Positions 8,980 to 16,852 of a stretch of 55,596 bases of DNA are shown piece after piece. This stretch comes from Bacteroidetes bacterium ADurb.Bin013. GTDB taxonomy: Bacteria > Bacteroidota > Bacteroidia > Bacteroidales > UBA932. The stretch covers positions 1-55,596 of the forward strand of contig MWFB01000015.1 of assembly GCA_002071385.1 (NCBI GenBank). Reading direction: 5' to 3'. Numbering within the stretch: the first letter of the stretch is position 1; every line of letters begins with the position of its first letter. The notes below the pieces were generated by a model. That model saw only the letters and a program-made list of their open reading frames with translations. It did not search any database and was not told the origin of the DNA. The translations under genes were made by a program, and so were the position numbers.

Positions 8980-9567
8980 TCATTCCAGGGAAGATAAAAG
9001 TACGTGACTGCCTGGTACAGGGACTTTTACTACCAGACGGCAGGGAAGGGGACCTTCCTGGAAGGATTGTTCTACTATAACGGCCTGTGTGTCGTGCACA
9101 GCCTTCATGACCTTGTCGGTCCTGTCATAACTGAATTGCAGCGTGACGGTTTCCAGCACCCTCTTTTCCACAATAGCGGCATGAGCCAGGGCATCTCTGG
9201 CGGCTGCTCTGTAGGCATTGATCAGCCCGCCGGTTCCCAGTTTGATACCTCCGAAATAACGTACTACAACCATCAACACATCTGATAATTCAAAAGAGAT
9301 CAGTTGTCCGAGTATGGGTTTGCCCGCCGTTGAAGCAGGCTCCCCGTTGTCGTTCGCCCTCCACGGCTCCCCTTCCGGCCCCAGGCGGTATGCATAGCAA
9401 ATGTGGCGGGCATCAAAATACTTTTTTTTCATGAGCCCCAGCTGGCGGCGTATTTCTTCTTCTGTAGAAACGGGAAAACCAAAGGAAAGAAAGCGGCTTC
9501 CCTTTTCCTTGTAAAGGCCTTCGCAGGGCGCTTCCAGGGTTTTGTATAGTTGGCCGGGAGACATCAT
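8980..9567 (-). CDS. yigZ: YigZ/IMPACT (UPF0029) family protein
   Basis: The family shares the N-terminal IMPACT domain fold, with motifs [23 protein letters not shown] and [15 protein letters not shown] seen here in the expected order, followed by a smaller C-terminal domain of about 60 residues. Its molecular role in bacteria is not settled; the eukaryotic relative IMPACT acts on translation control. I start at one of the two adjacent methionines at 9567/9564 (195 residues from the first), because the longer frame to 9645 would run into the divergent acyl-CoA reductase gene and adds no conserved sequence. It probably heads the pyrB-pyrI transcript. Confidence 0.85.
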   Translation of the reverse strand: MMSPGQLYKTLEAPCEGLYKEKGSRFLSFGFPVSTEEEIRRQLGLMKKKYFDARHICYAYRLGPEGEPWRANDNGEPASTAGKPILGQLISFELSDVLMVVVRYFGGIKLGTGGLINAYRAAARDALAHAAIVEKRVLETVTLQFSYDRTDKVMKAVHDTQAVIVEQSFQEGPLPCRLVVKVPVPGSHVLLSSLE

Positions 9568-9587
9568 GCGAAAATACGTCTTTTGCG

Positions 9588-9595
9588 TATCTTTG
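9588..9595 (+). promoter_or_regulatory. -7 element (TATCTTTG) for the acyl-CoA reductase-miaA pair
   Basis: An exact TAnnTTTG match lies 20 bases before the ATG at 9616, inside the 48-base gap shared with the divergent yigZ. No clear -33 TTG. Confidence 0.5.
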
Positions 9596-9615
9596 CAAAA
9601 TCGAGCCTCATAATT

Positions 9616-10641
9616 ATGGGATTTGCCCTGAAATTCACGGAACAAGCTGCCGCAGCCCTGGATGCGTTTGATTCTGCTCTCATTACCAAGACAGTAGAAG
9701 AAAATTCATGGTTCATACCGGAATTTGTCCGACATCGTCTGTGCACGCTCAGGGAAAGTCTGGACAAGGAAAAACACCTGATGGACGGGCTTATGGATCT
9801 GAAAATACAGAAAAACGCCCCGCGGCTCCTTTCCATAGTGGCTGCGGGAAACATACCCCTTGTCTGCTGGCATGATTTTGTATGTGCCTTGGCCTACGCT
9901 GCATCCCACCCTGAAGAGGTGGTGCTGGAAGTCAAATTGTCTTCAAAGGACAGGGTATTGCTTCCTTCCATTGTGGACCGTATGCTCACTCAGAAGGATT
10001 CCTGCCTGGCCGGAGTAAAGGTGCGCTTTGTGGAAAAGGTGGATCCTCACACGCAGGCCATTTTGTTTACCGGCGGCACACAGGCCGAATGGTTCTACAG
10101 GCGGCAATTTCCCGCCACTCCCATGTTGTTGCGTACCAGCCGGAGTTCACTGGCTATGCTTGAAGGAAACGAAACGGGATTCCAGATTGATGGTCTGGTC
10201 CGGGATTGTTTTCTGTATTTTGGTCTGGGCTGCCGCAATGTAACGCTTTTGCTGGTGCCCCGTTCCTATGATTTCAGTGAGTTCATTGACCGGGCAGGAT
10301 ATGTTTTCGGATCCCTGCTACAAGCCCACCAGGGCTACAGGAATGCATTCCGACATGCCAGGGCTTGCCTCCTGATGTCGGGAAGCGTCGACGTGAGCCC
10401 GGTCCCCGCGTTCTTTGTGCTTAAGGAAAGTGAATTGCTGAAACCACCCATGGCTGTTCTGCACTACCAATATTATGAAGACCGTGCCGGAGCTGTACGG
10501 TTTATGGAGCAAAACAAGGATTTCATCCAATGTGTGGCCGGCACTCCTTGCACACCTTTTGGACAAACACAGTTCCCATCATTCACCGATTTTGCCGACG
10601 GACTAAACACTTTGGAATGGCTACAAAGATTATCATCCTGA
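9616..10641 (+). CDS. LuxC-like acyl-CoA reductase
   Basis: The 341-residue protein resembles LuxC-type acyl-CoA reductases, which reduce fatty acyl-CoA or acyl-enzyme to the aldehyde with NADPH. Visible features are the AAGNIPL block (76-82), the VKLSSKD block (106-112), and the probable acyl-accepting cysteine C206 in FGLGCRNVT. No luxE or luxD partner and no luciferase are in the window, so light production is not implied. The start at 9616 fits a -7 element 20 bases upstream; a longer frame to 9550 would overlap yigZ. Its last 25 bases overlap miaA in another frame, so the two are probably translationally coupled. What the aldehyde is used for is unknown. Confidence 0.75.
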   Translation: MGFALKFTEQAAAALDAFDSALITKTVEENSWFIPEFVRHRLCTLRESLDKEKHLMDGLMDLKIQKNAPRLLSIVAAGNIPLVCWHDFVCALAYAASHPEEVVLEVKLSSKDRVLLPSIVDRMLTQKDSCLAGVKVRFVEKVDPHTQAILFTGGTQAEWFYRRQFPATPMLLRTSRSSLAMLEGNETGFQIDGLVRDCFLYFGLGCRNVTLLLVPRSYDFSEFIDRAGYVFGSLLQAHQGYRNAFRHARACLLMSGSVDVSPVPAFFVLKESELLKPPMAVLHYQYYEDRAGAVRFMEQNKDFIQCVAGTPCTPFGQTQFPSFTDFADGLNTLEWLQRLSS

Positions 10642-11498
10642 CAGGACCCACCGGTGTGGGAAAAACGGAACAGGGTCTGGCCATCGCCCGCTTGCTGAAA
10701 ACCCCTGTGATCAATTGTGACAGCCGTCAGATATACAAGGAACTGCGCATAGGTGTGGCACGCCCTTCGCCCGAGGAACTTTCCCAGGCAACGCATTATT
10801 TCATTGCCACGCATTCCATACACCAGCCTTATTCGGCAGGAGATTATGAAAGGGAAGCCTGGGAACTGGTGATGCGCCTGGCTCCCTTCCATGACTATTT
10901 ACTGATGGTAGGCGGTTCCGGTTTGTATATAGATGCCTTCATCCACGGGATCGATCAGATGCCGCTGCCCGATGCCACCCTGAGGAAAGAACTTATGGAT
11001 ATGGCAGAAGAGCCGCAGGGCCTGGAAGAACTCCGCTCCAGGCTCAGGATCCTGGATCCCGTAACATATGCACGGATAGACCTGGCCAACAAACGACGGG
11101 TCATGCGGGCGGTAGAAGTGTGTTTGCTTTCAGGGAAGCCTTATCATTCTTTTCTCACGCACATCCCTAAAAAAAGGCCCTTTGAAATTGAGGTACTCCT
11201 GATGGAAAAACCACGCAAAGAGCTGTACGATCGTATTGACAAAAGGGTATTCCACATGATGGAGGAAGGTCTGCTGGAAGAGGCCCGCAATCTATTACCA
11301 TACAGACAGCTCCCTGCACTCCGGACTGTCGGGTACAGGGAGCTGTTCGGTCATTTTGAAGGGAAATACCCTCTGGAGGAAGCAATCAGCCTGATTTGCC
11401 GCAATACCCGCAGGTATGCCAAACGACAGCTGACTTACTGGAGAGATGTACCTAGAAAGGAAGATCATCCGCTCCTTCGTCCTGATCCAACATGGTAG
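10617..11498 (+). CDS. miaA: tRNA dimethylallyltransferase
   Basis: It adds a dimethylallyl group from DMAPP to N6 of A37 in tRNAs reading U-starting codons. The 293-residue protein begins with a P-loop GPTGVGKT near residue 10, followed by the substrate block NCDSRQIYKEL, and ends with the family's arginine-rich RNTRRYAKRQLTYW. I place the start at 10617, just before the P-loop; a longer frame to 10530 adds only sequence inside the upstream gene. The 3' end overlaps the convergent DUF3127 gene by 47 bases. Confidence 0.95.
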   Translation: MATKIIILTGPTGVGKTEQGLAIARLLKTPVINCDSRQIYKELRIGVARPSPEELSQATHYFIATHSIHQPYSAGDYEREAWELVMRLAPFHDYLLMVGGSGLYIDAFIHGIDQMPLPDATLRKELMDMAEEPQGLEELRSRLRILDPVTYARIDLANKRRVMRAVEVCLLSGKPYHSFLTHIPKKRPFEIEVLLMEKPRKELYDRIDKRVFHMMEEGLLEEARNLLPYRQLPALRTVGYRELFGHFEGKYPLEEAISLICRNTRRYAKRQLTYWRDVPRKEDHPLLRPDPTW

Positions 11499-11814
11499 GA
11501 CCGGCATGTGAGGGAGCATCTTCCGAAACGCCCGTAACGGCCGTTTCCTTTTCCAGTCGCCAGGCGCGTATTTCCGTATACCAGCGCTTATTGTATTCTC
11601 TCGACTCTATATTGACAGAAGCCTTCACTATTTCACCTATGGAAAAACCATCCAGTTCCCGGACCTTATCTTCTCCGAAAACAGAAATGCAGACTTTTCT
11701 GGCGTAAGAAGATTCACGGGTTTCCAGGATAAATTCCTGCTTTACCCATTCTCCCCTTGCCCCGGTTCCTTTGATGGGATTGAGCTTTTCAATTAAAGTT
11801 CCCCTGATTTCCAC
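11452..11814 (-). CDS. DUF3127 protein, OB-fold-like, with SSB-type acidic tip
   Basis: The 120-residue protein belongs to DUF3127, a small Bacteroidota family. It opens with a beta-rich domain of about 90 residues (starting MEIRGTLIEKL, ending EIRAWRLEK) of the length and pattern of an OB fold, followed by a disordered acidic tail finishing in DEGADDLPF. That ending closely resembles the C-terminal DDxPF tip with which single-stranded-DNA-binding protein recruits repair proteins. I infer a nucleic-acid-related role; no direct function is established. The codons of the tail lie antisense to the last 47 bases of miaA. It follows the FKBP gene by 8 bases. Confidence 0.8.
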   Translation of the reverse strand: MEIRGTLIEKLNPIKGTGARGEWVKQEFILETRESSYARKVCISVFGEDKVRELDGFSIGEIVKASVNIESREYNKRWYTEIRAWRLEKETAVTGVSEDAPSHAGPTMLDQDEGADDLPF

Positions 11815-11822
11815 TTCAGTGT

Positions 11823-12530
11823 TCAGTTTACGGCAGGGAACACCTTGTTCATTTCCACTTCAAAGATCAGCGTACTGTTGGGGCCAATAACGCCGCCGGC
11901 TCCATTGGGGCCGTATCCGAGTCCTGAAGGAACATAGAGAATGATTTTTCCTCCCTCACCAACAAGCTGCATGCCTTCAGTCCAGGCAGGGATCACCCTG
12001 TCCAGGGGGAATTTGGCCATCTCGTTGCGCGAGTAAGAAGAGTCGAATTCAGTACCGTCAATCAGGGTGCCCAGATAATGCACTTCTACGGTGTCGGTTG
12101 CCTTGGCACGGATTTCGTTTCCTTCACGGATGATCTTGTATTGCAGCCCGCTGGGCAGCACAACTATGCCCTCCTTGGTTTTGTTCTCGTCCAGGAAAGC
12201 TTCTCCTTCCCTGAGGTTGCGTTCTCCTTCAACAACACTCTTTCTTTGCATATAAGAAGTAATGTCGTTGTTCCAGGACATCATTTCTTCCTGGGTCGGC
12301 TCATCCTCGCGGGCCATCAGTTCCTTATATGCCTTAATAACCTCGTTGTTGTTCAATGCTCCGAAATTGGATTGTTTTACCATGGAGGCCAGCGAATAAC
12401 CAATAGACCGGCTTACAGAATCAACAGCTCCTTTGGAAAAATCGGAATCCCCCTTGGGTGCGGTACTGTCGCAGGAAATGGAAATGATTGCGCCCAACAG
12501 GGCGATTGATAAAATCTTTAATGTTTTCAT
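11823..12530 (-). CDS. FKBP-type peptidyl-prolyl isomerase, probable lipoprotein
   Basis: This enzyme would speed proline cis-trans isomerisation during folding of envelope proteins. The 235-residue protein starts with a lipoprotein signal peptide ending in ISISC, with C20 as the lipidated residue. An N-terminal helical region (about 35-115) resembles the FkpA/Mip dimerisation domain. The C-terminal FKBP domain (about 125-230) has TDTVEVHYLGTLIDGTEFDSS and YGPNGAGGVIGPNSTL-type motifs. It lies between the agmatinase gene and DUF3127, all leftward. The name FkpA is only by resemblance. Confidence 0.88.
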   Translation of the reverse strand: MKTLKILSIALLGAIISISCDSTAPKGDSDFSKGAVDSVSRSIGYSLASMVKQSNFGALNNNEVIKAYKELMAREDEPTQEEMMSWNNDITSYMQRKSVVEGERNLREGEAFLDENKTKEGIVVLPSGLQYKIIREGNEIRAKATDTVEVHYLGTLIDGTEFDSSYSRNEMAKFPLDRVIPAWTEGMQLVGEGGKIILYVPSGLGYGPNGAGGVIGPNSTLIFEVEMNKVFPAVN

Positions 12531-12585
12531 TGTAATTATAGTTAAAAAGATTGTTCGCCTGAATATTAAACAACGAATGTAAGGT

Positions 12586-13620
12586 TTATTTATTGTTATT
12601 TAAATAGGTGTAGCAGCAAATTTTATGCAGCATGCGTGCCCCTACTATGGCATCCCAGGGATTATCGCCGGAGGGTGCCACTTCGCACAGGTCAAATCCA
12701 ATGATCCTGCGCCGGGAAGAAGCCAGCAGGTAAAGCAGGTAGTCCACCTGCTGAAATCCCAGCCCGCCGGGAACAGGGGTACCGGTATTGGGACAAAGTT
12801 CCGGGGAAAGCCCATCTATATCAAGGCTTATGTAAACCTGGTCCGGAAGGCTTTCAAGGATCCTGTGACATTGTTCCCTCCATGTAAGGCCCTCGTACAT
12901 GTCTTCGTGAAGCGCATGGTCGGGAAAAAATGCTATGCGTGCATCATTGCAGATTATCTGGTTTTCCTGACCCGAATAATCACGGACACCCACCTGTGTC
13001 AGGGAGGCGACTGAAGATATGGTTTTCAGGATGTTGAACATGATGGAGGCATGTGAATAAGTAAATCCTTCATAGGCTTCACGAAGGTCCGCATGTGCAT
13101 CAATATGCAGGATACCGAACGAGCCGTAGTGTTCGTCCAGCGCCTTTAGGTATCCCAGAGGCACAGAATGCTCGCCACCAACGATTCCTACCATTTTTCC
13201 CATCCGGAGTTGTTCTGAGCACTGCAGGTAGACAATCCGGTTCATCCGGGCACAAGCCTGGTTGACCTGTTCCAGCATATCTCCCAGTCCGCTTTCCATG
13301 GGATCATCTCCTGCTTCCCAGCAGTGGATAATCGTTTCGGCCATCGTGCGTGCGGAGCGGTTCAATACGGGCAGTTCGTCGTGTACCGCGATAGTGCCAA
13401 TGGGAATATTCCAGGCTTTAGGCACCCTGGCATTGAAGAGGTCTATCTGTGCTGAAGCGTCAATTATGGCTTCAGGCCCCCTGTGTGTCCCTGGACGGTA
13501 CGAGGTGGTCACATCCCATGGTACGGAAACCAGTACAATATCTGCTTCCTTTGGTGTGAAAGGCAATGCGAAATAGTTGCCGTTGGCTGCACCTGCCTGG
13601 TCTGGGTTAAACTTTTTCAT
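12586..13620 (-). CDS. Agmatinase/arginase (ureohydrolase) family protein
   Basis: Ureohydrolases use two manganese ions to split a guanidino or formimino group. All metal ligands are visible in the 344 residues: H151 in GGEHS, D174, H176 and D178 in DAHAD, and D267 and D269 in SLDIDG. The substrate could be agmatine, arginine, formiminoglutamate or another guanidino compound; sequence alone does not decide. An insertion of about 30 residues (approx. 100-135) precedes the first metal motif. Its ATG overlaps the kdsD stop by 4 bases (ATGA), implying coupled translation with an otherwise unrelated gene. Confidence 0.85.
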   Translation of the reverse strand: MKKFNPDQAGAANGNYFALPFTPKEADIVLVSVPWDVTTSYRPGTHRGPEAIIDASAQIDLFNARVPKAWNIPIGTIAVHDELPVLNRSARTMAETIIHCWEAGDDPMESGLGDMLEQVNQACARMNRIVYLQCSEQLRMGKMVGIVGGEHSVPLGYLKALDEHYGSFGILHIDAHADLREAYEGFTYSHASIMFNILKTISSVASLTQVGVRDYSGQENQIICNDARIAFFPDHALHEDMYEGLTWREQCHRILESLPDQVYISLDIDGLSPELCPNTGTPVPGGLGFQQVDYLLYLLASSRRRIIGFDLCEVAPSGDNPWDAIVGARMLHKICCYTYLNNNK

Positions 13621-14588
13621 ACGATTCCTTCTCTTATTATATCGTGTATGTGGACCATTCCCATATAACGGTTTTTCCGCAGCACAATGAGCTGGGTGAT
13701 TTTTGAGGCCTCCATCATGCGGTAAGCATGCACCGCCAGTTCCCCTTCCGCTATGGTTTTGGGATTCTTAGTCATGATATCCGAAGCACACAGGTTTTCC
13801 AGGCTGTCGTTCTTTTCTACCATACGGCGGACATCTCCGTCTGTGATTATACCCAGCAGGTTCTCCCCTTCGTCCAGAACGGCTGTGGCTCCCAGCCGGT
13901 TCCTGGAGATCACAAAAATGGTATCACGGACAGATTGTCCGGGCCTGACCATCGGCCGCAGGGCCGGGTCCATGATGTCAGCAACACGGAGATACAATTT
14001 CTTTCCCAGTGATCCTCCCGGATGAATCCGAGCGAAATCAGAGGGTGTGAATCCACGCAGTTTCAACAGACATACGGCCAGGGTATCTCCCAGGACCATC
14101 TGTGCAGTTGTGCTGGCCGTTGGAGCCAGGTTGTTAGGGCATGCTTCACTGGAGACCGAGGCCAGTAATACGTAATCGGCAGAACGGCCCAGGTAGGAAT
14201 CCCTGTTTCCGACCATGCCTATGAGCAGGTTCCCCATTTTGCGTATCAGTGGCACCAGCACTTTGATTTCCGCTGTGTCCCCGCTTTTGGAAAGGCACAT
14301 CACCACATCTCCCGGTTGTATTATGCCCAGGTCGCCGTGTATGGCGTCGGCAGCGTGCATGAATACGGCAGGCGTTCCCGTGGAATTAAGTGTGGCAGCG
14401 ATCTTCTGGCAGATTATTGCGCTTTTGCCTATACCTGTTACAATCAGCCGGCCTGTGGAAGCGTGCAGGATCTGCACAACCTGGAGAAAAGACTGGTCTA
14501 TGGAATTACGCAGGCCGCCTATGGCAAATTGTTCTTTTTCAATAACATCAAGTGCAGTTTGTTTAATATCCCGGTCAGGTGTATTCAT
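13617..14588 (-). CDS. kdsD: Arabinose-5-phosphate isomerase (KpsF/GutQ family)
   Basis: It converts ribulose 5-phosphate to arabinose 5-phosphate, the first step toward KDO for lipopolysaccharide. The 323-residue protein has an N-terminal SIS sugar-isomerase domain (about 25-190; motif TGIGKSAIICQKIAATLNST) and two C-terminal CBS domains (about 205-320), the standard order. The start at 14588 agrees with the family N-terminus and lies 20 bases downstream of a -7 element; the longer frame to 14669 would enter the divergent recQ. Confidence 0.92.
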   Translation of the reverse strand: MNTPDRDIKQTALDVIEKEQFAIGGLRNSIDQSFLQVVQILHASTGRLIVTGIGKSAIICQKIAATLNSTGTPAVFMHAADAIHGDLGIIQPGDVVMCLSKSGDTAEIKVLVPLIRKMGNLLIGMVGNRDSYLGRSADYVLLASVSSEACPNNLAPTASTTAQMVLGDTLAVCLLKLRGFTPSDFARIHPGGSLGKKLYLRVADIMDPALRPMVRPGQSVRDTIFVISRNRLGATAVLDEGENLLGIITDGDVRRMVEKNDSLENLCASDIMTKNPKTIAEGELAVHAYRMMEASKITQLIVLRKNRYMGMVHIHDIIREGIV

Positions 14589-14608
14589 AAAATTTTGAAA
14601 GAATAAAA

Positions 14609-14616
14609 CAAACGTA
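14609..14616 (-). promoter_or_regulatory. -7 element (TACGTTTG on minus strand) for kdsD
   Basis: The plus strand reads CAAACGTA, an exact -7 match on the minus strand, 20 bases before the kdsD ATG. A second match (CAAAGGTA, 14629-14636) lies 20 bases further up. Both fall in the 55-base gap with the divergent recQ. Confidence 0.5.
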
Positions 14617-14643
14617 TAACTTAGTGGACAAAGGTAGTAAAAT

Positions 14644-16833
14644 ATGCACAATTCATCCGAATTGCACATTCAACTGAAAAGGCATTTTGGATTCAATACA
14701 TTCAAGGGTCAGCAGGAAGAAATCATCTCCCATTTACTCCAGGGTGGAGATGCCTTTGTGCTGATGCCGACCGGAGGCGGAAAATCCATGTGTTACCAGT
14801 TGCCGGCCCTTCTGATGGAAGGGACAGCGATTGTAATATCCCCTCTCATTGCCCTGATGAAAAACCAGGTAGATGTCCTGCGCGGTTTTTCAGAAGACAA
14901 CTATGGAGTAGCACATTTTTTAAACTCTTCACTTACCAAGACACAGGTGGCCGAGGTCAGGGAATCTCTTCTTTCAGGGAGGACAAAGTTGCTCTATGTG
15001 GCCCCTGAATCGCTTACAAAGGATGAAAACATCCAGTTGTTCAAGCAGCTGAAGATCTCTTTCTACGCCATTGATGAGGCGCATTGTATTTCAGAGTGGG
15101 GTCACGACTTCAGGCCTGAATACAGGCGGATCAGGAAGTTGGTCAACGAAATTGGCAAGGCGCCCGTGATTGCCCTTACGGCAACGGCTACACCCAAGGT
15201 GCAGCGGGACATCCAGAAAAACCTGGACATGATGGATGCAAAGGTTTTCAAAACATCCTTCAACAGGGAAAACCTGTATTATGAGGTCAGGCCAAAGGTG
15301 AATGTGAATAAGGAACTGGTGAAATTCATCCGCCAGAACCATGGTAAAAGCGGCATTGTATATTGCCTGAGCCGCAAAAAGGTGGAAGAAATAGCCTCGT
15401 TTTTACAAGTTAACGACATCCGGGCACTGCCCTACCACGCCGGTATGGATGCAGCTGCCAGGACAATCAACCAGGATCTCTTCCTCATGGAAGAGGCTGA
15501 AGTCATCGTGGCCACCATCGCATTCGGAATGGGTATTGACAAACCCGATGTCCGTTTCGTGATACATTACGATATTCCCAAGTCCCTGGAAGGGTATTAC
15601 CAGGAAACAGGCCGGGCAGGCCGTGACGGCGGAGAAGGTCAATGCATAGCATTCTACAGTTACAAGGATATCCAGAAGCTGGAAAAATTCAAACAGGGAA
15701 AACCCATAGCAGAACAAGAGATCAGCAAGCAACTGCTCATGGAAACAATGGCCTATGCCGAGACCAATCTTTGCAGGCGCAAGGTGTTACTCAATTATTT
15801 CGGCGAGGATTATGAGCAGGACAACTGCGAGTGTTGTGACAACTGCCTGCATCCCAAAAAGCAATTTGAAGGGCAGGAAGAAATGTGCCTTGTGCTTGAA
15901 ACGGTTCAGAAATCGCTGCAACAGTTCAATGCCGAACATGTTGCCAATATCATAGCCGGTGTATCCAATGCCATGATCAAATCATACCAGCACCACAAGC
16001 TGGATGTATATGGAATGGGTAAGGACAAAACCCCAAACTTTTGGAATGCCATCATCCGGCAGGCCATAGTACTCCGTTTTCTGGACAAGGACATTGAAAA
16101 GTACGGAGCCCTGTCGGTCACACCTGCCGGCAGGGATTTCCTGGAAAATCCAACCACCCTGATGCTCTATGAAGACCGGCAGATGGAAGAAGAAGAGGAT
16201 TCAGAAATTGAAGCTGCTGCCAAGGCCGGAGGAGGCGGAGGGGATATCGAGTTGCTGGCCATGCTGAAAGACCTGCGGAAAGATATGGCACACAGGCTGA
16301 AACTGGCTCCTTTTGTCTTGTTCCAGGATGTGAGCCTGGAAGATATGTCCATCAGCTATCCCATAACCCTGGAAGAACTGGCCCGTTGTCAGGGTGTGGG
16401 TGAGGGAAAAGCAAGAAAATACGGGAAACCTTTTATTGAGCTGATTGAAAAATACGTCGAAGAGAACGAAATAGACCGGCCGCAGGATATTGTTGTCAAA
16501 TCTGTTATAAACAAGTCCCAGAACAAGGTGTATATCATACAAAGCATTGACCGCAAGCTGGATTTTGTAGATATTGCAGAAGCCAAAGGCCTTACTATCG
16601 ATGAATTGCTGGAAGAAATAGAAGTCATTATCAATTCGGGGACTCACCTGGATATAGACTATTACCTGAGGCAAAACATAGATGATGATAAGCTGGAGAC
16701 CATCTATGACTACTTCCGTTACGATGCGAAATCCGAATCCTTGTCAGAGGCTGTGAAAGAACTGGGTCCTGAATATACAGAAGAAGAAGTGAGGCTGGTC
16801 CGGATAAAATTTTTAGTTGAGGTTGCCAACTGA
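14644..16833 (+). CDS. recQ: ATP-dependent DNA helicase RecQ
   Basis: This 3'-5' helicase acts in recombination and fork repair. The 729 residues show the Walker A motif TGGGKS (43-48), DEAH at 144-147 followed by the RecQ-specific CISEWGHDFRPEYR aromatic loop, and the QETGRAGRDG motif VI. The zinc domain has cysteines in NLCRRKVLLNYFG and CECCDNC (about 378-403). A winged-helix domain follows and an HRDC domain lies near residues 510-600. A further C-terminal extension of about 120 residues, common in Bacteroidota RecQ, completes it. It heads a rightward run of seven genes. Confidence 0.95.
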   Translation: MHNSSELHIQLKRHFGFNTFKGQQEEIISHLLQGGDAFVLMPTGGGKSMCYQLPALLMEGTAIVISPLIALMKNQVDVLRGFSEDNYGVAHFLNSSLTKTQVAEVRESLLSGRTKLLYVAPESLTKDENIQLFKQLKISFYAIDEAHCISEWGHDFRPEYRRIRKLVNEIGKAPVIALTATATPKVQRDIQKNLDMMDAKVFKTSFNRENLYYEVRPKVNVNKELVKFIRQNHGKSGIVYCLSRKKVEEIASFLQVNDIRALPYHAGMDAAARTINQDLFLMEEAEVIVATIAFGMGIDKPDVRFVIHYDIPKSLEGYYQETGRAGRDGGEGQCIAFYSYKDIQKLEKFKQGKPIAEQEISKQLLMETMAYAETNLCRRKVLLNYFGEDYEQDNCECCDNCLHPKKQFEGQEEMCLVLETVQKSLQQFNAEHVANIIAGVSNAMIKSYQHHKLDVYGMGKDKTPNFWNAIIRQAIVLRFLDKDIEKYGALSVTPAGRDFLENPTTLMLYEDRQMEEEEDSEIEAAAKAGGGGGDIELLAMLKDLRKDMAHRLKLAPFVLFQDVSLEDMSISYPITLEELARCQGVGEGKARKYGKPFIELIEKYVEENEIDRPQDIVVKSVINKSQNKVYIIQSIDRKLDFVDIAEAKGLTIDELLEEIEVIINSGTHLDIDYYLRQNIDDDKLETIYDYFRYDAKSESLSEAVKELGPEYTEEEVRLVRIKFLVEVAN

Positions 16834-16846
16834 AGTTTTATCTTTG
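16817..16846 (+). promoter_or_regulatory. Full Bacteroidota promoter (TTG-N19-TATCTTTG)
   Basis: A -33 TTG at 16817-16819 is followed after 19 bases by an exact -7 element at 16839-16846, the consensus Bacteroidota spacing. It lies across the end of recQ and 6 bases before the ATG at 16853, so the downstream gene could have its own leaderless transcript. This is the best promoter match in the window. Confidence 0.6.
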
Positions 16847-16852
16847 TCTTTT

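Noticed and set aside
9616-10641. Bioluminescence (lux) cluster
   Set aside because: Only a LuxC-like reductase is present; no luciferase, luxD or luxE genes are in the window.
14589-14669. Extended N-terminus of kdsD
   Set aside because: It would run into the recQ start and cross both -7 elements; the protein family begins at the methionine at 14588.
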